From the NCBI GenBank assembly GCA_963576725.1, contig OY755236.1, forward strand, positions 72,014,379 through 72,078,378: DNA of 64,000 nucleotides, read 5' to 3'. Positions 56,396-64,000 of this stretch are shown here, one piece after another. Each line of letters begins with the position of its first letter. The stretch's first letter is position 1. The notes beneath the pieces were generated by a model. That model did not search any database. It had not been told where the DNA came from and was given only the letters and a program-made list of their open reading frames with translations. Position numbers and translations under genes: made by a program. This DNA comes from Azorinus chamasolen. Taxonomy: Eukaryota; Mollusca; Bivalvia; Cardiida; Solecurtidae.

Positions 56396-56680
56396 AACAC
56401 TTGTCCTCATAAATGTTTTTTTTACATCTTTGCAAACAGAGTAGACCAAGATCATATGCCTTCTGATCAGGTCTGCTCTGTTTGCTCATGACATGAGAAA
56501 AATTGGATTCTACATTTTACATTACAAAAATTCAGCCAACACATATTGAGGGCTTGGTGCAATACTATTCTAACTCCTTCACTTTGTGAAGTTGTGAAGG
56601 AGTTAGAATAGTTTTGCACCAAGCCCTCGATATGCATAGTGTCATTACTTCTTACAAGAATAGTGAACAGGTAAAGGGTT
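56396..56680. mobile_element. MITE family A with a foldback inside
   Basis: TTAACACTTGTCCTCATAAA start, GAACAGGTAAAGGGTTAA end, hairpin GCAAACAGAGTAGACCAAGA / CAGGTCTGCTCTGTTTGC. The foldback at 56545-56632 interrupts the right half. Confidence 0.75.
56545..56632. repeat. Foldback hairpin inside a family A MITE, arms about 38 bp
   Basis: GAGGGCTTGGTGCAA...CTAACTCCTTCAC and GTGAAGGAGTTAG...TTGCACCAAGCCCTC, almost perfect, loop of about nine bases. The flanks rejoin as a family A MITE (56396-56680). Confidence 0.85.
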
Positions 56681-56699
56681 AAATGAGTGAACTGAATGA

Positions 56700-58030
56700 A
56701 AACAAGAGGGCCAAGATGGCCCTTAATTGCTCATTGGATTACCATAGATTTAAGACTATAGCTGGGTAGTCCCAGGATGGGGCCAATATTGACCTAAGGG
56801 AACAATGTTGATAGTGGATCATGAGCAGTGATCCTGGAGAACAATGTTTTCAAAGATTTAGAATATGGATTTTATCAAGACAATCATTCTGACCAATGAA
56901 GATTGTGCTAAAAATGTAACCTCTAGAGTGATTTTTCTAAGATTTGACCATGTGACCTACCTTGCCCCGACCATGATCGAACTCAATCTTTATATCACCA
57001 AGAAAACATTCTAAGCGAGTTTGAGGAAGATTGGGCTACAAATGTGGGCACTGGGGTGTAAACATTTTTTTTTCTAAGATATGACCTAGTGACATACTTT
57101 ATGGCCCCACTTAACCCACTTTCAAACTCTTCCAAGATTTTGTCAGGACTAAGGTTCATGAAGACTGGGCTAAAATGTGACCTCTAGCGTGTTCACAAGG
57201 GTTTCCTACTATTTGACCTAGTTTTTGACCTCACCTGACCCACTTTGAACTCATTCAAGATTTCATCAAGACAATCATTCTAAGTTGCATGAAGATTGGA
57301 CAAAAAAATGTGACCTCTAGAGTGTTCACAAGGTTTTTCTACTATTTGACCTTGTGACCCAGTTTATAACCCAACATGAATCACTTTCGAACTTATCTAA
57401 GATTCCATGAAGAAAATCATTCTGACCTAGTTTTAGACTCCATTTGACCCACTTTCAAACTCGTCTGAGATTTTATCAAAACAATCATTCTGATAAAGTT
57501 TCATGAAGATTGGACAGAAAATGTGATATCCAGAGTGTTCACAAGGTTTTTCTACTATTTGACCTCATGACCTAGTTTTTGACACCATATGACCCACTTT
57601 CGAACTCATCCAAGGTTTTATCAGGACAATCATTCTGACAAAGATTCATGAGGATTTGGCCACAAATGTGACCTAAGAATGTTCACTAAGTTTTTCTACT
57701 GTTTGACCTGGTGACCTAGTTTTTGACCCCACATGAATAACTTTCAAACTTGTCCGAGATTTCATTAGGACAATCATTCTGATAAAGTTTCATGAAGATT
57801 GGGCTGAAAATGTGACCTCTAAATTGTTCACAAGGTTTTCCTACTATATGACCTCGTTTTTGACCCCACATGACCCACCTTCAACCTCGTCCGAGATTTT
57901 GTCAAGACAATCATTCTGACCAAGTTTCATGAAGATTGGAATAAAATTGTGACCACTAGAGTGTTGACGACAGACGACACACGACGGACATTCAAATCTC
58001 CCAAAAGCTCACCCTGAATAAGTTAAAAAT
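56700..58030 (+). mobile_element. Tandem-core element, family F
   Basis: Same 5' end as 18289 (ACAAGAGGGCCAAGATGGCC), about seven to eight core repeats, then GACGACAGACGACACACGAC and a damaged 3' hairpin (CTCACCCTGAATAAGTTAAA). Confidence 0.8.
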
Positions 58031-58108
58031 TAAGCAGATGAAGGTTTGAGCTGACAGCAATATTCAAAGCAGGTCAAAGGTTAGACTAGCTCAAAGCTGT
58101 ACCAATAC

Positions 58109-58143
58109 CTGTTTTGAAGTGATTGTAAAGAGGAATCTGTTGG
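58109..58143 (-). CDS. Candidate upstream RGS exon (DEP start)
   Basis: A possible 35-bp exon between acceptor tgtgttcag and a weak donor GTATTG. In the frame that leaves one base (G) for the DEP exon it reads QQIPLYNHFKT, then split Gly, giving ...HFKTG followed by SELIAW. A DEP domain usually has F-x-G-S/T-D/E before its WL motif, so this would supply the missing glycine. Against it: the exon is very short, the donor is weak and I see no exon further upstream that supplies the preceding residues in phase. The frame stays open for about 17 codons upstream, so the true start could differ. Confidence 0.35.
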
Positions 58144-58486
58144 CTGAACACAAAACACCATCTTTCCAACATGAATCCAATAAAGCATCATTACTCTAAT
58201 GAAATTCTCCAGCTGGGATCAGATATTTCCTACCAAGTGAGTTTATAGTAATCAACTCTTTCACACTATGTAAAAACTTCCATCTGAAAATATTGTAATC
58301 TGCTTAGATTCTGACAAAAATATTTTTCAGCCTCTCTTTTACGGTTTGCAATGATCATTACATGCTGAAAGGGTTCATTTTGGATGGTGCTTATTCAAAT
58401 ACTAAACTTGTCATTTCTCCACAGTATGTTATTACCACTCCTTACAATCATCACATGCTTAAGGCTTTTCTTGAATGTAATTCATT

Positions 58487-58725
58487 AACCCTCTTTTCCA
58501 TAAATATGCCTTTATAAGCCTTTGCAAAACAGAGTAGACCCTGAACAGATAGCTCATACAGGAGCCGTCTGATTAGGCCAGGGTCTGCTCTGTTTGTGTC
58601 TGATATGGTATAGATCTGATTCTATAGTTTCTACTTCAGTAAAAACATCATGTGTTAACCTGCCATTTTAAAAATTAAATTATGATCATGTCATCATTTC
58701 TAATATGAGTATTCACAGAGTAATT
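58487..58725. mobile_element. MITE family A
   Basis: TTAACCCTCTTTTCCATAAA start, GCAAAACAGAGTAGACCCTG / CAGGGTCTGCTCTGTTTG hairpin, right end GAGTATTCACAGAGTAA. Confidence 0.75.
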
Positions 58726-58749
58726 TTACATAATCCTTCTCTGATGTCT

Positions 58750-58866
58750 TCCATTAAGTCTGTTTGTTAGCATAAACAAACAGATCAAAAACTAGAACTA
58801 TCACTAAAGGTGATGAAAGCTCTATAATGATTAGTTTAGAAATGACAGTCAAAAAAAATAAAGTGT

Positions 58867-58907
<41 letters not shown>

Positions 58908-59700
58908 TAAGTGATCCCTAAGTGACACACTGCCTCTCGGCAGGTGACACAAAAATGAAGGAGAAGTTTGTGACACCAACTCCCCATGTTACAAGCCAAA
59001 ATGACAAAAAATACTCAAAGTTCAGGGGGAGATAATTCTGCAATGGCTAGCAGTAAACACATGAAAATTGTGTCTTGCACATCTACCATTCATGGTTATT
59101 ATGTATACCAAATATAAACTGAATAACTTTCAGATTGAAGGAGGAGTTCGCGACACCAGCTACTCATGTTTCATGCAAAAATGACAAAAAAACTCAAAGT
59201 TCAGGGGGAGATAATTCTGCAATGGCCAGCAGTAAACACATGAAAAATGCGTCTTGCACATCTACCATTCGTGGTTATTACGTATACTAAATATAAATTC
59301 AGTAACTTTAAAACTGAAAGAGAAGTTCACAACACCAACTACTCATGTTTCATGCAAAAATACTCAAAGTTCAGGGGGAGATAATTCTGCAATGGCCAGC
59401 AGTAAACACATGCAAATTGTGTCTTGCACATCTACCATTTATGGTAACTTTAAAACTGAAAGAGGAGTTTGCGACACTAACTACTCATGTTTCATGCAAA
59501 AATGACAAAAAATACTCAAAGTTCAGGGGGAGATAATTCTGCAATGGCCAGCAGTAAACACACGAAAATTGTGTCTTGCACATCTACCATTCGTGGTTAT
59601 TATGTATACCAAATATAAATTCAGTAACTTTAAAACTGAAAGAGGAGTTTGCGACACCAACTACCCATGCTCAAATGCAGATGGATCGAGTCCCTACTGC
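58750..59700 (+). repeat. Tandem core, family K (four units) with hairpin
   Basis: AGTTCAGGGGGAGATAATTC recurs at 59020, 59199, 59369 and 59521 (spacing 179, 170, 152). Left of it is a GACAGACAGAC tract (58866-58906) and a hairpin-like GTGACACACTGCCTCTCGGC with AGGTGACAC, so two elements may abut here. The ORFs in it are repeat read-through. Confidence 0.65.
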
Positions 59701-60043
59701 CAAACCAACTGCGCGATCAACCGACTGCCAGATGGTGATTCCAGTATACCCCCTAAAACAAGTTTGCGGGGTTATAAATATTACTGCCATACTGTGAAGT
59801 CATATGGAATCAATCAGAATACCTCAGGGAATTAATCAAATGTGTCTAGTTGTTATGATTGACAAAACGAATATGAATATATCTAAAACGTTGAACAACA
59901 TCAGCAACATAGGTACTTCAATATCAATTTTTTAGCAATCTGAAGTGATATTTATTGTAAGTTATTTCCACATCTTAATACTTTTTGTTAAACAAACCAT
60001 AATTTTTCATTTTTAAAATGTGTCATTTATACACATAGTTGTA

Positions 60044-60204
60044 CAGTAAGACCTCTCATAATGGCCATTAAATTGCATTAATTAGTTGGTATTTAGGGCA
60101 GGTGGCTGCTTAAAGCAAGGTGAAAGTAAAACAGAATGCTCCTACCTGTCTTTAACACATACTACTTGATGTAATTTAGTGGTTGTTATAGAGAGGTTTA
60201 TCTG
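60044..60204. mobile_element. MITE family C, palindrome partly deleted
   Basis: TA at 60042-60043 and 60205-60206, ends CAGTAAGACCTCTCATAATG and AGAGAGGTTTATCTG. Confidence 0.78.
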
Positions 60205-60697
60205 TAGTGTATTTAGTAAGGCCATCCTTGAATTGAGATAATGGATGCATAACTATGTGCTAGAAAGTGTAAATAAAAATATAATTATATGATTGCACAC
60301 CACAGACTAGTATCTAGAAACGAATTTGACATATTGTATACGAAGTAATTTTGACATCTGCTCATTTGTCATCTGCAAATTTTTTAAAAACTATTGATTT
60401 TCTTTCTGATTTCTGTTTGCAGAAATTGAGACTGAGTGACAATCAGTTTGGATCTCAGATCATGCCTGTGTTTGGTGGGACATGATCTGGATCCAAACTG
60501 CATATTAGTCAGAAATAGCAGGAGAATGTGCAACAAGTATGCAAAGATTTAACAGGTTGGTCAGGATTCCAATTCACAAATATTTACTCAGGCTTATGAG
60601 ACTCTAGAATATTCTAAAATATGTGTGATTGGCTCAAGGCTTCTACCATTGAAACAACAGCACAGATATCCCCTTCAAAACAGCACTAATGGGTAAT

Positions 60698-60960
60698 TAA
60701 CCCTTTCACTCCTCAATTTTCAGAGTGGAAAACCCCAGCAGTGTTTTACTAGAGACTCTACTCAGTATGAGAGACTTAAACTTGCTAGAAAATTGAGAAT
60801 GACAAACAGTGCAGACACTGATCTGAGAGCTTCTCCAAGAGCCCTCTGACCAGGGTCTGCACCGTTTGCCAATAACAATGCATGCGTGTCCCGAGTTGAA
60901 AGGTATACAGAATATCCCTATTCCAGTAATCAATGATGAGGTCAGAATGTTCACCATTTA
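60698..60960. mobile_element. MITE of the D/E type, right end uncertain
   Basis: TTAACCCTTTCACTCCTCAA start, hairpin GACAAACAGTGCAGACACTG / CAGGGTCTGCACCGTTTGCC with apex GCTTCTCCAAGAGC. Confidence 0.6.
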
Positions 60961-61230
60961 TACAGTAGTTTTTATTAGTCTAGACCATACAAAGTGCTAG
61001 TTTACTAACATTCAAGACGCAAACAAATTGATAAAAAATGTATCACCATCATTGATGATCTTGGTTTGTTTTGTATCATGCTCACATATGTTTGTTAAAA
61101 TCTTTTTGTGACCTTGACCTACTATATAACCTTGAATATGAATAGGGTGCAAGCCTCATGAATGGGAACATGCCTACAGTTTGGTGAATCTGTATTCAAG
61201 GGTTTGGTCTGTATGATGTTCACTAGCTGT

Positions 61231-61448
61231 TTAACCCATTACCTCATAGGCTATTTTTAGACCAAACCTCTTTCAATGAGTCTACCAAAAAGGAGCATTT
61301 ACTAGAGAAAAGGATTTTTTTTAGAATTTTGTAGTTTGAAACCATTGTGATGCTCCTATAAGGAGCAAATGCTCTATTTATTACAATGGTTTCAAGAAGT
61401 GGTTATTACAGAAGAATAGAAAGGCGTATTTATGGAGGAAAGGGTTAA
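61231..61448. mobile_element. MITE family B
   Basis: TTAACCCATTACCTCATAGG start, TATGGAGGAAAGGGTTAA end; the left palindrome arm is deleted (ACCATTGTGATGCTCC). Confidence 0.82.
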
Positions 61449-62120
61449 GCCTGTACATCATGAATATTCATGAAAGAAATAATGGCATCATGAACATCAA
61501 TTAGATCAATTTTTATAATTTGGGACATGTGTACATGAATGTTTGGCCATGGAAAAAAACTGTAATGTAATCATAATGTTTCTTTCAGGAGCTGCCTCCT
61601 CTGACCTAGACCTTTTGACTCTCGACTTTCATTATGGGGATCAAGAATGCAAGTGTTCTTTGTGTGCCATAGTTTGTTTTGTATCTTATTTACTATTTTT
61701 CTTTACATGATCAGTCCCCGAGACCTATGACCTCACAAATCAATATGGAGGAATGTGTTATCACAGAATTGTTTGATGATTCTTATTGCCATGGTGTGTT
61801 CATGTATTGTGTTCACAAGGTGTAAATGGACAGGGTTTTTTTTCTCATTTGCATTATCTGTCTCCTGTGGCAATGACCTTATCCTATGACCTTGAATATT
61901 GAAGGAGTGCAATGTCTAAAAATATCAAGCAGCATGCCTGGTTTGATAATTTTCCTGGAAAACCTGGTTAATAATAATAATAATCATGGGTTAATGGGTT
62001 AATATTCATAAAGTGATAAACACTTACATGAATATTCATGAAGTAAAGATTAAATAATTTTTTTAGCAAGGCCTATAGAGCTGTCATTTCATAAATGGAG
62101 CCTGAATCTGCCATACTTAC

Positions 62121-62201
62121 TGTCCAGTCTGTTCAAAATGAAGGGTGTGCTTTGAAGAGCAGAATTTCCCATGGCAACAATTGCTGACCCATATTCAACA
62201 G
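62121..62201 (-). CDS. Candidate exon, unrecognised product
   Basis: An 81-bp open segment with acceptor attatacag and consensus donor GTAAGTATG. In the open frame it reads VEYGSAIVAMGNSALQ then STPFILNRLD, with two bases at the start and one at the end belonging to split codons. Composition looks coding and the sequence belongs to no repeat seen elsewhere in the window. I do not recognise the protein and it does not match the R7 RGS region expected before the DEP exon. It could be an exon of the same gene encoding a lineage-specific N-terminus, an exon of another minus-strand gene, or chance. Confidence 0.3.
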
Positions 62202-62381
62202 CTGTATAATGAATGGTCTATATTTCCATGTACTAGAAAACCCTGCACTGTAAGTTTTGTTCTTATCTTCCTGATAATTTATTGATGCTACAACACTGAA
62301 GGTGAGAGTGCCTACTATTGATTTAGCCTACAACCTCTAACATGCTATCAACTCACTGACCAACAGCTTTTAAGTTTTTTA

Positions 62382-62632
62382 CCCCTTCCTTTATGCAAAC
62401 TCTTTTTTCACACCTTTTTAAACAGAATAGACACAGATCAGATGGTGCCTATAGGAGCTCTCTGATCAGGGTCTGCTCTGTTTGCTTTTGGAATTAAATA
62501 GATCCTATTGTAAGGTTTCTACCAATACCAAAACAAGCTGTGTACTTATGCCATCATAAAAGTTCAGCTAATAAATAGTCATCATGTCATTAGTTCTTAC
62601 TTGAATATTTGAATATTCAACAGGGAAAAGGT
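62382..62632. mobile_element. MITE family A
   Basis: CCCTTCCTTTATGCAAACTC start, CAACAGGGAAAAGG end, hairpin AGACACAGATCAGATGGTGC / GATCAGGGTCTGCTCTGTTT. Confidence 0.75.
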
Positions 62633-62779
62633 AAGTAAGAGTTTGAATAAAGATCTCAACAGACAGCAATCAAGTATTGCACCCCTCCCCATCCCACCCC
62701 ACCCCACCCCAGTATCAGCTGGAAACAAAACATTGAACATGGCAATTTCAGACATAATGTTTTGTATGAAGGTATCTTT

Positions 62780-62985
62780 AACCCTTACAGTATGGGGCAA
62801 AAGTGACTAATGTCTTTTGCAAACAGTGTAGACCCAAATGAGAGAGCTCCTAGAGGAGTCCTCTCATTAGGGTCTGCACTGTCTGTCATGTTACACTTTT
62901 CTTTTGAAAAATCCCTACACATTTACGTTTGACCCGTTTGAATTTTCGAATAGTCCATTTGAAAATTTAGCGTTGTAAGGATTAA
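62780..62985. mobile_element. MITE family D
   Basis: TTAACCCTTACAGTATGGGG start, hairpin GCAAACAGTGTAGACCCAAA / TTAGGGTCTGCACTGTCTG with apex GCTCCTAGAGGAG, end TTAGCGTTGTAAGGATTAA. Confidence 0.8.
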
Positions 62986-63146
62986 GTGCCAGTAAATTGT
63001 GGTTTTGTGTAACAGTTTTTTCTGCCAAGGTATTTTAAACAGTATGTGTTTGTCAGAACTCAGGCAGGTGGAGAGCTATTTTCTACTGCTATTAGGACAA
63101 AAAAATTAATGTATTTATAGCAGTATGAATATCATTTTGAAATAAA

Positions 63147-64000
63147 CAAGAGATGTTTGTAAAACATGTATACCCCCCAGACCCCCTGACCTTTGATCTA
63201 GTGACCTCAACTACAGAGGTCATCTAGCGGTCACGACTAATCACCACAGCAACTTTGAAGATCCTAAGCCAAACCACTGATCATTTATTGATCTGAAAAC
63301 ATTTCACAAGTTAAGGTCATGGTGACCTTGACCTTTGACCTAGTGACCTCAACAACTATAGGGGTCATCTAGTGGTCACGACCAACTACCACAGCAAGTT
63401 TGAAGGTCCCGAACCAAACCATTGAGCAGTTATTATATGGAAACCATTTCATTAGTTAAGGTCATGACCTTGACCTTTGACCTAGTGACCTCAAAATAAA
63501 TAGGGGTCATCTAGTTGTCATGACCATTGACCAATCACCACAGCAAATTTGAAGATCCTAAGCCAAACCCTTGAGCAGTTATTGATCGTAAACCATTTCA
63601 CCAGTTAAGGTCATGGTGACCTTGACCTTTGACCTAGTGACCTCAAAAACAACAGGGCTCATCTAGTTGTCATGACCAACCACCTAAGCAAATTTGAAGA
63701 TCCTAAGCCAAACCCTTGAGCAGTTATTGATCAGAAACCATTTTACCAGTTAAGGTCATGGTGACCTTGACCTTTGACCTAGTGACCTCAAAACCAATAG
63801 GGGTCATCCGGTTGTCATGGCAAACTACCGCAGCAAGTTTGAAGATTCTAAGCCAAACCCTTGAGCAGTTATTGATCAGAAACCATTTTATCAGTTAAGG
63901 TCATGGTGACCTTGACCTTTGACCTAGTGACCTCAAAAACAATAGGGGTCATCCAGTGGTCATGGCCAACCATCACAGCAAGTTTGAAGATTCTAAGCCA
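63147..64000 (+). mobile_element. Tandem-core element, family E, runs off the window
   Basis: Starts ACAAGAGATGTTTGTAAAAC with ATGTATACCCCCC, then at least five core units spaced 142-152 bp (GACCTTG at 63324, 63466, 63618, 63763, 63908). The 3' end is outside the window. Confidence 0.8.

Overview
The window looks like nuclear DNA from a bivalve mollusc, most likely a heterodont. It has AT-rich, intron-dominated sequence, many 'ggcaataactcc' and 'gaccttgacctttgacc' type tandem-core repeats, tRNA-derived SINEs, mariner and Tigger/pogo elements and hundreds of bases of TTAA-flanked hairpin MITEs. The species cannot be fixed from the sequence alone. Nothing bacterial or viral was seen.

The only host gene I can recognise lies on the minus strand and has no long ORF, because its exons are only 52-161 bp. 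Five exons (53251-53411, 49608-49659, 44046-44110, 9700-9776, 5726-5807) join in compatible phases, with GT/AG at every boundary. They encode about 145 residues of an R7-family regulator of G-protein signalling (RGS6/7/9/11, EGL-10/EAT-16 type): part of the DEP domain and then the R7H/DHEX linker. The GGL and RGS domains should lie beyond the left edge, and the N-terminus to the right. Two weaker candidate exons are at 58109-58143 and 62121-62201. One intron is about 34 kb and holds most of the repeats.

Layout: 1-5.7 kb, MITEs, a 103-bp satellite and a nearly intact mariner inserted in it. 5.7-9.8 kb, two RGS exons separated by a roughly 1.9-kb minisatellite whose 33-bp unit copies the exon/5' splice-site junction of exon 9700-9776. 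9.8-13.4 kb, MITEs and a tandem-core element. 13.4-16.6 kb, a LINE inserted inside a tandem-core repeat, with a MITE inside the LINE. 16.6-23.8 kb, more tandem-core elements, a degenerate transposon with GTTACGGACACTAC ends and a retroelement C-terminal ORF. 24-44 kb, dense MITEs, a second mariner lineage fragment, foldbacks and an 18-bp minisatellite. 44-50 kb, two RGS exons, two SINEs and a Tigger/pogo element nested three deep. 50-64 kb, the DEP exon and further tandem-core elements up to the window edge.

The most unusual signals are: (1) the minisatellite that multiplies a real splice donor next to its exon; (2) a set of at least eight repeat families sharing one architecture (ACAAGA start, short palindrome, subterminal inverted repeat, tandem core of about 150 bp, 3' hairpin, TAAAA), resembling Helentron-derived HINE/pearl elements; (3) several MITE families with unrelated ends (TTAA or TA target) that share the same hairpin apex, GCTCC...GGAGC. 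Most other long ORFs are read-through of tandem repeats and were not annotated as genes.
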